From positions 2,976,001 through 3,040,000 of the forward strand of contig CP073042.1 of the NCBI GenBank assembly GCA_018114805.1: a stretch of 64,000 bases of DNA. Direction: 5' to 3'. Both the position numbers and the translations under genes were made by a program. Positions 28,404 through 37,419 of the stretch are shown here, piece by piece; the first letter of the stretch is position 1; every line of letters begins with the position of its first letter. Origin of the DNA: Candidatus Streptomyces philanthi. Lineage in GTDB: Bacteria; Actinomycetota; Actinomycetes; Streptomycetales; Streptomycetaceae. The notes beneath the pieces were generated by a model, which saw only the letters and a list, made by a program, of their open reading frames with translations, had not been told where the DNA came from and did no database searches.

Positions 28404-28898
28404 ATGGCCATCATCCCCACGTCCGAGGACGTCGTAGCGGGGCAGAAGTCGTACAACCCCGCCACCCTGAAGTTCTACGACCTCACCGTCTACGGATTCA
28501 CGTGCCCGGTGCTGTGGAAGGTCCCCCGCCGCGAACTGCTGGGGCTCTACGACCGCAACATCTCCGCCGAGCACCTCGACATCGGCGTCGGCTCCAGGTT
28601 CCTGCTGAGCAAGTGCGCCATGCCGAGCGCCGACCAGCGCATCACGCTGCTCGACATGAACCCGCACTGTCTGACGCACGTCAAGCGCCGCCTGTCCCAG
28701 TACAAGGTGTCCACGGTCCAGGGCAACGTGTTAGAGCCGTTCCCGCTCCCCAAGCGGTCGCACGGCTCGGCGGCCCTGAACCTCAACCGGCACGACAGTC
28801 TGCAGGACCTCCGCCGCGAACTCAGCTCCCGCTTCAGCGACTTCACCCTCACGTTGCACGGCTGCACCGCGCTCTTCGAGGCCACGGTGGAGGAGTGA
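28404..28898 (+). CDS. class I SAM methyltransferase, apparently internally deleted
   Basis: 164 residues from ATG 28404, well placed after GAGGAGG. N-terminal features: F-Y-D-L-T-V-Y-G-F-T-C-P-V-L-W and motif I region H-L-D-I-G-V-G-S-R-F-L-L, then I-T-L-L-D-M-N-P-H-C-L. The Gly loop usually reads G-V-G-T-G; here the second loop Gly is Arg. After S-A-A-L-N the sequence jumps to L-N-R-H-D-S-L-Q-D-L-R-R-E-L and ends F-T-L-T-L-H-G-C-T-A-L-F-E-A. Relatives I recall are about 210-230 residues with roughly 55 more between these points, so an in-frame deletion is likely. Probably inactive as a methyltransferase. Confidence 0.7.
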   Translation: MAIIPTSEDVVAGQKSYNPATLKFYDLTVYGFTCPVLWKVPRRELLGLYDRNISAEHLDIGVGSRFLLSKCAMPSADQRITLLDMNPHCLTHVKRRLSQYKVSTVQGNVLEPFPLPKRSHGSAALNLNRHDSLQDLRRELSSRFSDFTLTLHGCTALFEATVEE

Positions 28899-28905
28899 GC
28901 GCCCG

Positions 28906-29463
28906 CTACCGCTGCCAGGGGTAGTCCGGGTCCTCGGTGATCACCACCTGCTGGGGCTCATCGCGCGGGAACGTCCAGACGCGGCCCAGGGAACTGGTCG
29001 CGGTCAGCGTGGTTCCGTCCAGGGTGACCGCCACGAACGGGTTGGAATCGTCGCAGATGGCGAGCCACTCCACGGTGCCCAGGGGGTTGAGTGCGGCTCG
29101 TGGGTCCTCCCGTTCACCAGGGGCCCGCGCGTCCATGCCCAGCGCGACCCAGCCGACGCTGCCGTGTGCGGTTGACGCTCCCGCCCAGGCCCGGCTGCCG
29201 GTGTGGGTGTGGGTGGCGATCATGCCCAGATCCACCCAGTATGCGGCGGTCCACTCGGTGGCGCGCAGTTGCTCGTACCAATGCCACTCATAGGCAGGCG
29301 GGTTGTCACTCTGATCGTGGGGGACCAGTCGCACCAGGTCCATGACGTGAAGGGAGCCGTCCGCGAACACGATGAAGTCTCCGTCGGGCGCCTCAAGAGC
29401 CCGCCACCGGCGCTGGATCTCGCGGGCGGCGGGCGTCAGATCGGCATCGTCCATATCGGGCAT
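28906..29463 (-). CDS. unknown soluble protein
   Basis: About 185 residues from ATG 29463 (M-P-D-M-D-D-A-D-L-T-P-A-A). It is Trp-rich, with W-H-W-Y-E-Q-L-R-A-T-E-W-T-A-A-Y-W and G-T-V-E-W-L-A-I-C-D-D, and ends D-P-D-Y-P-W-Q-R. No signal peptide or recognised domain. The stop lies 8 bp from the convergent methyltransferase stop. The frame is open further upstream, but the start is set by the acidic N-terminus where codon bias begins. Confidence 0.6.
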   Translation of the reverse strand: MPDMDDADLTPAAREIQRRWRALEAPDGDFIVFADGSLHVMDLVRLVPHDQSDNPPAYEWHWYEQLRATEWTAAYWVDLGMIATHTHTGSRAWAGASTAHGSVGWVALGMDARAPGEREDPRAALNPLGTVEWLAICDDSNPFVAVTLDGTTLTATSSLGRVWTFPRDEPQQVVITEDPDYPWQR

Positions 29464-29585
29464 CGTGGCACCACCCCGCCCGACAAGCCCGGGTGGCGTC
29501 CAGCCCTCGGACAGGAGCCCGGCTCCACCCTGCCGCGGCCAGACGGCCACAACTCGATGACCCCCGGCCGACCGCCCTACCCCGC

Positions 29586-30362
29586 CTAGCTCGTGATCAG
29601 CGCGAACTGGGCTCCGAACGGGTCGAGGACCATGGACATCCGGCCCAGGCCCGGGGCGTCGTCGGTGGCGGTCAGGGCGGTGCCGCCGTGGTGGACGGCG
29701 GCGGACACCGCCACGTCGCAGTCCTCGACCTCGAAGTACGGGTACCACTTCGAGCGCAGCTCCCCCACCTCGATCTGCGGCGGGAACTGCATGATGCCGC
29801 CGTGCGCGGCGTCCCGGCCGCCGCCCCGCGGCGCGACGACCGTGTAGTCGACCTCCGCCATCGGCGTCCGCTCGGCCTCCCAGCCGAACACCTGCCGGTA
29901 GAAGTCGACCGCGGCCTGCGCGTCCGTCGTGTGCAGCTCGGACCAGCACAGCGTGTTGGGTACGTTGACGGCCTCGACGCCCCTGGTGTCGCCGGGCTGC
30001 CAGGTGGCGAACTCCGCGCCCGTCGGGTCCGTGAACTGGGCCAGTCGGCCGGCCGTGAAGACGTCCATCGGCTCCAGCCGGACCGCACCGCCCGCGCGCT
30101 CGACCGCGCGGGCCGTGGCCTCCGCGTCCGCCGTCTGGAAGAACACCGTCCAGGCCGGGCTGGCGCTCTCCTCCATCAGCGGCCCGAGCCCGGCGACGGT
30201 CCTGCTGTCGAGCTGGAGCATCCCGTACCCGCCCGCGTCGGGCCCGGCCGACTGGAACTCCCAGCCGAAGACCCCGCCGTAGAACGCGGCGGCCGCCCCG
30301 GTGTCGGGCGCCCCGAGGTCGAGCCAGACCGGCGCGCCCGGCACGTAGTGAGTCGTGAGCAT
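29586..30362 (-). CDS. two-domain VOC (glyoxalase/bleomycin-resistance fold) protein
   Basis: Intact, 258 residues from ATG 30362. Two VOC modules: the first begins P-V-W-L-D-L-G-A-P-D-T-G-A-A-A-A-F-Y and ends F-T-D-P-T-G-A-E-F-A-T-W. The second begins L-C-W-S-E-L-H-T-T-D-A-Q-A-A-V-D and ends L-D-P-F-G-A-Q-F-A-L. The D-P-x-G-A-x-F signature marks each module end. Such proteins bind metals or hydrophobic ligands; a catalytic role is not evident. Confidence 0.88.
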   Translation of the reverse strand: MLTTHYVPGAPVWLDLGAPDTGAAAAFYGGVFGWEFQSAGPDAGGYGMLQLDSRTVAGLGPLMEESASPAWTVFFQTADAEATARAVERAGGAVRLEPMDVFTAGRLAQFTDPTGAEFATWQPGDTRGVEAVNVPNTLCWSELHTTDAQAAVDFYRQVFGWEAERTPMAEVDYTVVAPRGGGRDAAHGGIMQFPPQIEVGELRSKWYPYFEVEDCDVAVSAAVHHGGTALTATDDAPGLGRMSMVLDPFGAQFALITS

Positions 30363-30591
30363 GTCGCTGGACCTCCGACGTCGTGTGAGCGTGGCCGCGT
30401 GGGGCGGTCGCACACCCTCCGTCCTCTCAGGATGGCAGCGACCGTCGCCGCGCGCCGTTCGACGCGGTCCGGCCGGGCCCGCACGCCGGGCGGACCCGCA
30501 CACCCGCCGGGGCAGGCCCGCGCCCGGGCTGGCCCCCGCCGAGCGGGTCCGTCGCGGGCCGGCCGCGGTGTGGCCACGGCGGATGGTGGCC

Positions 30592-31465
30592 TCACTTGCG
30601 GTTGTACAGCCGCATCGTGACCGTGCCGAATACCAGCACCAGCGCGCCGGACCACCCCAGCGACCAGGCGATCTCCACGGCGGGCCAGCCGCCGTCCATC
30701 AGGTCACGGACCGCCGACGACAGGTGGGTCACCGGGCTGTTTTTGACGAACGCCTGGAGCCAGGCGGGCATGGTCTCGGGGTCCACGAAGATGTTGCTGA
30801 GGAAGGTGAGCGGAAAGAGCACCATCATGCTCACGCCCATCACGGACTTCTCGCTCCGCAACAGCAGCCCGAACATGGTCCATATCGAGGGGAAGGAGAA
30901 CGAGAAGACCATCAGCAGCGCGATCCCCGCCAGAACCCCGACCACTCCGCCGTCCGGGCGGAACCCCAGGATCAGGCCCACGGTCAGCATCACGGCCGAC
31001 GCCATCGCGTACCGCAGGATATCGCCGAGGAGATAGCCAACCATGGCCGACGGTCGCCAGATGGGCAGCGTGCGGAAACGGTCGAAGACGCCCTTCTCGA
31101 TGTCGGTGTTGACCGCGACGCCGGTGTACATCGTGATCATGACGACACTCATCACGAGGATGCCCGGCAGCAGGAACTGCAGGTAGTCCGTGGTGGAGCC
31201 GGCCAGCGCACCGCCGAAGAGGTACGTGTACATCAGCACCATCATGATCGGGAAGGCGGTGACGTCGAAGAGCTGCTCCGGCACGTACTTGATCTTGAGC
31301 ACGGCCCGCCAGCCGAAGGCCAGCGACGTGGACCAGGCGGCTGGGCCGGGGCGGGCGCTCCTTGGCCATCAGCACGGCGGTCAGGCGCTCGACCGTGACC
31401 GGGGCGAGTTCGTCGTCGCCCGCCGCGCGGGCGGGGCGGGTCTCGGTCGTGGGTGCGGTGCTCAT
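30592..31465 (-). pseudogene. ABC-2 type exporter permease (DrrB-like), frameshifted
   Basis: Starts at ATG 31465 ([13 protein letters not shown]), overlapping the ATPase stop (ATGA). The body has about six helices, including [27 protein letters not shown] and [11 protein letters not shown], typical of daunorubicin-resistance type permeases. The N-terminal 40 residues and the body ([11 protein letters not shown]) are in different frames, with a base lost in the C/G-rich stretch near 31350. A shorter product from ATG 31302 is possible, but it would lack the cytoplasmic N-terminus. Confidence 0.8.
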
Positions 31466-32524
31466 GCCGCCGCCCCTTCCTCGCGGGTCGGACCGCCGGA
31501 GCCGGCCTGGCCCCGGGCGTCGTCGGTCGGTTCGTCGGTGGAGCCGTCGGGGCGGGTCGCGGGGGGCGGTCAGGGCGAGGAAGACCTCGTCCAGGCTGCG
31601 CTGGCCAAGCGAGAAGTTGTCCACCGTGATGCCGACACTGGACAGCTCGTGCAGCGCCCGGGCCGCCTGCTCCGTGGCCCCCTCCCCGTCGCCCGCGAGG
31701 CCGACGAGGGCGGTCAGCGCCACCGGGTCGTGATCCAACTGCACCTGCGCCGACAGGTGTCGGACGAGCAGCCGCTCGGCCTCCGGGCGCTGGTGGGCGT
31801 GGCGCAGCCGTACGTGCACCGACCCGACGCCCACCGACGCCTTCAGCTCTCCCTTGGTGCCCTCGGCGATGACCTGGCCCCGGTCGATGACGGCGATCCG
31901 GGAGGCGAGCTGGTCCGCCTCGTCCAGGTACTGCGTGGTCAGCAGCACCGTGGCGCCCTGGCTGACGACGGCGCGCACGATGTCCCAGACCTGGTTGCGG
32001 CTGCGCGGGTCGAGGCCGGTGGTCGGCTCGTCCAGGAACAGCAGGTCGGGGGTGTTGAGGATGCTCGCGGCGATGTCGATCCTGCGCCGCATGCCACCGG
32101 AGTAGTGCTTGACCTGCTTGCCCGCCGCCTCGGACAGCCCGAACGCCGCGAGCAGCTGCGCGGCGCGGTCCCTGGCCGCCGGCTTGCGGTGGCCGAGCAG
32201 CCGCCCCAGCAGGACCAGGTTCTCCATGCCGGTCAGGTCCTCGTCCACCGACGCGTACTGGCCGGTGAGGCTGACCCGGCCACGCACCGGGTCGGCCTCG
32301 CGCAGCACGTCGTGCCCGAAGACGCGGGCCTCGCCGCCGTCCGGGCGCAGCAGCGTCGCCAGCATCTTCACGGCGGTGGTCTTCCCCGCGGCGTTGGGCC
32401 CGAGCACCCCGTACACCGTGCCGGTGGGCACGGCCAGATCGATCCCGTCCACGGCGCGGGTCTCGCCGAACACTTTGACCAGGCCGGACGTCTCGATCGC
32501 CAGGTAGGCTCCGGGTTCGCTCAT
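31462..32524 (-). pseudogene. ABC exporter ATPase (DrrA-like), C-terminal frameshift
   Basis: Starts at ATG 32524 with GAGAGGAAAG upstream. Walker A is [10 protein letters not shown] (usually G-P-N-G-A-G-K-T; still fits GxxxxGKT). The signature is [10 protein letters not shown] and Walker B is [12 protein letters not shown]. The domain and the V-H-V-R-L C-terminal region match drug-exporting DrrA ATPases. After E-V-F-L-A-L-T-A-P a run of six C (about 31562-31568, plus strand) shifts the frame; the alternative frame gives the tail P-D-G-S-T-D-E-P-T and ends at TGA 31462-31464, overlapping the permease ATG. The ATPase core itself is intact. Confidence 0.85.
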
Positions 32525-32670
32525 GGTCTTTCCTCTCGCACGGGCGGCTTCCGTCGGGGCTGGGGGAGGCTGGTGGAGCGGCGACGACGGTGGGTGGTGG
32601 CGGGGGCGGCCCGGCCCTGGCGCCCGACGGGGACGCGGGGCGATTCCCGACCTTTCTGGGCCATTCATGT

Positions 32671-32686
32671 CAGCTACGTATAGCTG
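32671..32686. promoter_or_regulatory. inverted repeat, possible repressor site
   Basis: CAGCTACGTATAGCTG: 6-bp perfect arms around CGTA, 147 bp upstream of the ABC ATPase start and unusually A/T-rich for the region. Size and position suit a TetR-type operator; no tetR gene is adjacent. Confidence 0.4.
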
Positions 32687-32788
32687 TGGAGGGTCGCGGG
32701 CCATTCCGGAGGTGCGGCCTGGCGCGGGAGACGGGCTGGGGGCTGGGAAGGCGTGACGTGGCGATCTGGGACAGCGAGGCGCGGCGGT

Positions 32789-32810
32789 GGTGTCGGTGCG
32801 CACCGACACC
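32789..32810. promoter_or_regulatory. 22-bp perfect palindrome
   Basis: Arms GGTGTCGGTGC and GCACCGACACC with no spacer, 265 bp upstream of the ABC ATPase start. A perfect 11+11 palindrome suggests a dimeric regulator's binding site. Confidence 0.45.
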
Positions 32811-33077
32811 CTCGAACGCCTCCGAACCGCCGGGGGTGACCTGGCGATCGTGGTGACATCCGCTCTGGTGTTCTCGTGTCGACGACTGTAGTGCGGGGGT
32901 CTGACAACGCCCTGTGGATCATCCAACTGCCCAGCTCACAATGGTTGTTGCGGCTCCCGCCCGCTCCGCGCTCCGACGGGCCCGGCCACCCCGGCCCCGC
33001 CTCTCGCCCTCGTCCCGGCGCCCGCCGGCCCCGCCTCTCACCCCGCCCTGACGCCCGCCGGCCCCGTCCACGCCCGC

Positions 33078-33386
33078 TCACTCCCCACCGCAGGGCAGCG
33101 GGGCGTCCGTACCGCCGATCACCAGCCGCCGCGCCGCGCCGCCGCGCGGCTCGACCCACACCCGCAGCCGCCCACAGACACACCGCGCGTACACCACCAC
33201 GCCCTCCTTGGTCCGATGCCGGGACACCACCCGCACCGGCTCGGCCAGCGGCCAGCCGCAGTCGGCACACCGGCCGGCGCCGCCGCCCGGGGCCGCGCCC
33301 AGGTCGGGCGGCGAAGCGGGGTCCGACGCGTCGGGGTACGTCCGCTCGGGGTCGCTGCCGTGCGTCTGCTCGCCTGGGATCTCCAT
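33078..33386 (-). CDS. small zinc-ribbon-like protein
   Basis: 102 residues from ATG 33386. An acidic/Pro-rich N-terminal third precedes G-R-C-A-D-C-G-W-P-L-A-E-P and, after about 20 residues, Y-A-R-C-V-C-G-R-L-R-V-W: two C-x(1-2)-C pairs that could bind one Zn. Function unknown. It diverges from the LysR gene, whose start is 75 bp away. Confidence 0.7.
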   Translation of the reverse strand: MEIPGEQTHGSDPERTYPDASDPASPPDLGAAPGGGAGRCADCGWPLAEPVRVVSRHRTKEGVVVYARCVCGRLRVWVEPRGGAARRLVIGGTDAPLPCGGE

Positions 33387-33460
33387 GCGCCCCAGGCTCC
33401 GCCCGCACCCTCGTGCGCGTCCATCGCAAGTTTGAGCACGGAACCGTGTTGAATTCCCGC

Positions 33461-34386
33461 ATGGTCGACTTGCAGCTCCTGCAGGCCCTGCGCGTGTTGC
33501 ACGCCCAGGGCACGGTCACGGCCACCGCCCGGGCGCTGAACCTCTCCCCCTCCGCCGTCTCCCAGCAGCTTCGCCAGGATCTCGCAGGCGGTGGGCGCGA
33601 CGCTGCTGGTGCGCGACGGGCGCAGGCTGCGACTGACCCCGGCCGGCCGGGTGTTGCTGCGGCACGCCGACGGCCTGTTCGCTCAGTGGGAGCGGATACA
33701 GGCCGACCTGGCCGACGAGGAGGGCAACCAGCACACGACCCTGCACATCGGCGGTTTCGCAACCGCGTTCGGGGCCCTCCTCACGCCGGCCACCAGCGCG
33801 CTGCACCACGCGGCGCCGCCGCTGCGCGTGCGGCTCACCGAGACCGACACCGCCGCGTGCTACCAGCAGTTGCTGTCCTGGCGGATCGACATCGCCGTCC
33901 TGACGCCGCTGCCCGACAGCCCGCCCGTGGACGAACCGCGCTTCGACCTGCAGCCGCTCATGGACGACCAGCAAGACCTCGTGGTGCCGCTCGACCACCC
34001 GCTGGCCGGACTGGACGTGGTCGACCTGCCGCAGACGGCGGCCGAGACCTGGATCGCGCCCCACCACGACCAGCACCGGCTGATCGAGTCGCTGTGCGGG
34101 GTGGCCAGGTTCGCGCCCCGGACCGACCACCACGCCGGGGACTGGCCCTCGGTCCTGGCGCTGATCGCGCACGGTCTCGGCGTCTGCCTGGTGCTCCGGC
34201 TGGTCCCGCTGACCGCGCACCCCGGCGTGACCCGGGTGCCGGTACGCGGCCGACCCCCCGCCCTGCCGCCGGGTGCTCAACTGCGTGCGCAGCGGCAGCC
34301 GGCAGCAACCGGTCATCGCCCGCGCCCTGTCCGCGCTCCAGGCCCATGCCGTCATCGCACGCCGGCTCGACCGCACGCGCCCGTGA
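33461..34386 (+). pseudogene. LysR-family transcriptional regulator, two frameshifts
   Basis: Starts at ATG 33461. The LysR HTH reads M-V-D-L-Q-L-L-Q-A-L-R-V-L-H, then G-T-V-T-A-T-A-R-A-L-N-L-S-P-S-A-V-S-Q-Q. An extra G near 33578 shifts into the next frame, which continues A-T-L-L-V-R-D-G-R-R-L-R-L-T-P-A-G and the substrate-binding domain (T-T-L-H-I-G-G-F-A-T-A-F, then D-I-A-V-L-T-P-L). A second shift in the CCCCCC run near 34250 leads to R-R-V-L-N-C-V-R-S-G-S-R and stop TGA 34384-34386. The target is unknown. Confidence 0.78.
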
Positions 34387-34532
34387 CCCGTCACCGGGGC
34401 ACCGTCACCCACCTGGCCGAGCCCGCCCCGGAGGCGCCCGTCACCCACCCGGTCGAACCCGGTGAGGCGAACGCCGTCGGCCGGACCCGGTGAGGCGAGC
34501 CCCGTCGGGCGAGCCCGCGCGCCCCGAGCGCC

Positions 34533-34958
34533 TCAGCCGCGCCCCTCGGCCCGCTTCGCCACGTACAACGCCGATCCCACCAGCGGCAGTTGGAGTGGCA
34601 GTCGGCCGTAGGCGAGGGCCCGGAGCGGGGCTGGGCGGTGGCGCCAGTCGCGGGCCATCTTGACGTTGGCGGGGTAGACGGCGGCGAAGAAGCCGGCCGC
34701 CGCCAGGGCGCCGACGCGGCGGGTGCGCGGCAGGGCGGCGCAGGCCGCGAGCGCGAGTTCGGCCGCGCCGCTCACGTGCGTCCAGGTGCGGGGGCTGCCG
34801 GGCAGGGCGCGCGGCACGATCGCGTCGAACGGGCGCGGCACCGCGAAGTGCGCGACCCCGGCGCCGGCGAGCAGGCCGGCCAGCGCGCGGGCGGCGCGGA
34901 GCGGTGGGGCGCGGGGCGGGTGGCTGCCATCGAGGGCTACAGCGGGTGAGCGGGCCAC
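34533..34958 (-). CDS. DoxX-like small membrane protein
   Basis: About 141 residues with GTG 34958 as the tentative start (no clear ribosome site). Helices include L-A-G-L-L-A-G-A-G-V-A-H-F-A-V, A-A-E-L-A-L-A-A-C-A-A-L and A-L-A-A-A-G-F-F-A-A-V-Y-P-A-N. The pattern G-V-A-H-F and P-A-N-V-K-M-A is typical of DoxX-type proteins. Cellular role unclear. Confidence 0.65.
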   Translation of the reverse strand: MARSPAVALDGSHPPRAPPLRAARALAGLLAGAGVAHFAVPRPFDAIVPRALPGSPRTWTHVSGAAELALAACAALPRTRRVGALAAAGFFAAVYPANVKMARDWRHRPAPLRALAYGRLPLQLPLVGSALYVAKRAEGRG

Positions 34959-35522
34959 GAGGCCCGGCCGGCGCCGCCGACACACGGAACCGCGACGGCG
35001 CGCCCGCCCGGCGCGCGGCACGGCACACGGGCGCCCGGCGGAAGGTGGCCGTCCGCGCCGTGGGCCGGGCCCCCGGCGCCCGCACAGACCTCTTCTTACT
35101 CGAAAGTAACCACATGCCGCGCCCACGCGTCAAGGCCCCCGTACAGCGATGTGCGACGGCACACGGCCCGACCGCGCGAGCCACCCGCACCAGCATGCGC
35201 GGGGTCGGCCCGGCTCGCGGCGGGGGACGGCGGCGGCCGACCGGGGAAAGACCACCGGGAGAGCCCGTGCGGGGGCGCCGGGCGGGCGCAAGGACGGCGC
35301 ACGCGAGGGAAGGGCGGCCGGACGGCGGGAACCGACCCCGACGGCCGGGCACGACAACGGGGCCCGCGCCGCTCCTCCACGGCATGCCACGACGAACGGA
35401 AAACCTCGACAGATAAGCGGATTTATACGGGCCGTGCGCGGCGCGGACCACCCACCCGTACGGGTGACCGCGGGCACTGCGTATGAAATCTTTGTGCGAC
35501 CCCCTATTGAGGACCCGAACTC
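34959..35522. other. intergenic region, promoter of CAP gene
   Basis: About 560 bp between divergent genes with no supported gene. The last 120 bp are A/T-richer (GATAAGCGGATTTATACGGG, TGCGTATGAAATCTTTG) and probably hold the promoter of the CAP-domain gene. Confidence 0.45.
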
Positions 35523-36566
35523 ATGAGCGCACGTCGCCGCACCTCTTCCAGACCCACTCAGCCCGTACCGAACACCCCCCAGTCCGCCACCCACACCACC
35601 GGCCCCGCCGGATCCACCGGCCCCACCAGCCCCGTTGACGCAGCCGACGCCCCCCACGACGCGGGCGTCACCGGTGCGCGGCGCTCGCACCGGGCGCGAC
35701 GCGGCCACCGGGGCCGGGCGAAGCGGCGGCCGGTCTGGGCTCCGTTGGCCGTCGCGGTGCTGGTCGCGGGCGGCGGCACGGCATACGTCGCCCTCGGCGA
35801 CTCCGGGGCGGGCAACCGTTCCGTGGCCGACGGGGCGGGCCGGGCCGACCGGGTCCGCATCGTCGAGAGCGCGAGCCCGGCCACGGAGGCGTCGGGCACG
35901 CCGAGCGGGGCGGACCGCACGCCCGGGACGCCCGGACCGAGCCCGTCGAAGAGCGCGCGGCCGTCGGCCGACGCCGCCAAGGAGGCGGAGCGCCAGCGCG
36001 GTTCCCGTTCGGCGGGGCCCCGGGGCGACGCCGAACGGCCCGGGAGCGCGGCCGGTGACGGGGCGGCGCGCGACGGCTCCGCCGACAGCACGGACGACGA
36101 CACAAACGACACTGCGAAGGACACCGCGAACGACAACACGGCCGCCGGCCCGACCACCCGACCGGGCTCCGACGCGGGCCGCGGCGGCACCACGGCCGAG
36201 GTATTGGCGCTGGTCAACCAGGCGCGGGCGGACGCGGGTTGCCGGGCGCTGACCGCGAACGGCACCCTCAACCGGGTCGCCGACACCTACGCGGGCGTCA
36301 TGGCCGACACGCAGAACCTCTCCCACACCGGCCCCGACGGCTCGTCGGTCGGCGACCGCGTCACGCGCTCCGGGTACACCTGGTCCAGCGTCGGCGAGAA
36401 CATCGCCCGTGGCCAGGCGGATGCCGAGGCGGTCATGGACGTGTGGATGAAGAGCCCCGGGCACCGCGCCAACATCCTGAACTGCTCGTTCCGCGAGATG
36501 GGCATCGACGTCGACCAGGGCTCGGGCGGGCCGTGGTGGACCCAGGTGTTCGCGACGAGCCGCTGA
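35523..36566 (+). CDS. exported CAP/SCP-domain protein
   Basis: Intact, 347 residues from ATG 35523. A basic N-terminus and one hydrophobic helix (W-A-P-L-A-V-A-V-L-V-A-G-G-G-T-A-Y-V-A-L) suggest a signal anchor. A Thr/Ser/Pro/Asp-rich linker of about 130 residues follows. The C-terminal CAP domain (about 225-347) has L-V-N-Q-A-R-A-D-A-G-C-R-A-L, then N-L-S-H-T-G-P-D-G-S-S-V-G-D-R, then S-V-G-E-N-I-A-R-G and S-P-G-H-R-A-N-I-L-N. The two His and two Glu/Asp of the CAP cavity appear present. Secreted; function of bacterial CAP proteins is mostly unknown. Confidence 0.9.
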   Translation: MSARRRTSSRPTQPVPNTPQSATHTTGPAGSTGPTSPVDAADAPHDAGVTGARRSHRARRGHRGRAKRRPVWAPLAVAVLVAGGGTAYVALGDSGAGNRSVADGAGRADRVRIVESASPATEASGTPSGADRTPGTPGPSPSKSARPSADAAKEAERQRGSRSAGPRGDAERPGSAAGDGAARDGSADSTDDDTNDTAKDTANDNTAAGPTTRPGSDAGRGGTTAEVLALVNQARADAGCRALTANGTLNRVADTYAGVMADTQNLSHTGPDGSSVGDRVTRSGYTWSSVGENIARGQADAEAVMDVWMKSPGHRANILNCSFREMGIDVDQGSGGPWWTQVFATSR

Positions 36567-36654
36567 CCCGTCCCGCCCCGGGGAACGGCCCGCGCCCCGG
36601 GGCGGACGGAAATCGCCTCGCGGTGCGCGCGGGGCGGGTAGCAGGGTGCGGCGC

Positions 36655-37224
36655 ATGACGCCCCCGCACCAGATCCGTGCCGACTACGACGCGCTCACCA
36701 TCGTGGTCTACCAGGCGTACGCCCCCGCGATCGCCGACGCGGCGCTGCGGGCGGGGCGCTTCGTGGCGCCGTTCTCGTTCCGGCGCATGACGTGGGTCAA
36801 GCCGTCGTTCCGGTGGCTGATGCACCGCAGCACCTGGGCCCGCAAACCCGGTCAGGAGCGGGTGCTGGCGGTGCGGATGACGCGCGAGGGCTGGGAGGAG
36901 GCGCTGTCCCTGGCCACCCTGACGACCGCGGACCCGGCGGCGGTGGCCGAGGCGCCCGTCCACGTCCAGTGGGACCCGGAGCGCTCGCCGCGCGTGGCGG
37001 CGCTCAACCACTACAGCATCCAGGTCGGCATCGGCCGTCATCTGATCCGTACGTTCACCGACGACTGGGTGGTCGGCCTCACAGATCTCACGCCCCGGGT
37101 CCGCAAGGCCGCGACACTCGTCCACTCCGGCAGGGCGGCGCGGGCCCAGCGGCTGCTGCCCCCGGAGCGCGACTACCCGCTGCCCCGCGAGCTGGAGCGG
37201 CGGCTCCGCCCGGCGGCCCGCTGA
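36655..37224 (+). CDS. DUF4291 family protein
   Basis: Intact, 189 residues from ATG 36655; GTG 36646 is possible. Family hallmarks: I-V-V-Y-Q-A-Y-A-P-A-I-A, then R-M-T-W-V-K-P-S-F-R-W-L-M-H-R-S, then W-D-P-E-R-S. Biochemical role unknown. It follows the CAP gene by 88 bp on the same strand but with unrelated content. Confidence 0.88.
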   Translation: MTPPHQIRADYDALTIVVYQAYAPAIADAALRAGRFVAPFSFRRMTWVKPSFRWLMHRSTWARKPGQERVLAVRMTREGWEEALSLATLTTADPAAVAEAPVHVQWDPERSPRVAALNHYSIQVGIGRHLIRTFTDDWVVGLTDLTPRVRKAATLVHSGRAARAQRLLPPERDYPLPRELERRLRPAAR

Positions 37225-37419
37225 CCTGACCGCCCACCGCCCACCGCCCGTCGCCCCCGGCCCCGCCCTCGGAAGCGGGAGTCGCGACCGGTACGGGGCG
37301 GGCCGACCGGGCAGCGGAGACGGATGGTCCCGGCACCGGAGCGGTGTAGGAGGATCGGGGCGAGGGCGGCGGCGCGTACGGCGCGGCGGCTCATCCATCC
37401 GCCGACGAAGGGCCACAGC

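Larger units (their letters stand above)
32525..33077. other. regulatory intergenic region upstream of ABC exporter
   Basis: About 550 bp without a convincing gene. It holds two inverted repeats listed separately. A possible 34-codon open frame from GTG 32787 ([12 protein letters not shown]) is too short to call. Direct repeats of GCCCGCCGGCCCCGCCTCTC-like units lie at 32990-33065. Confidence 0.4.

Noticed and set aside
30592..32524. ABC exporter as part of an antibiotic biosynthesis cluster
   Set aside because: No polyketide, peptide or other biosynthetic genes are nearby; DrrAB-type pairs are common outside clusters.
32787..32891. 34-codon frame from GTG 32787
   Set aside because: Composition is protein-like, but it is too short, has no ribosome site, and contains the perfect palindrome; more likely regulatory sequence.
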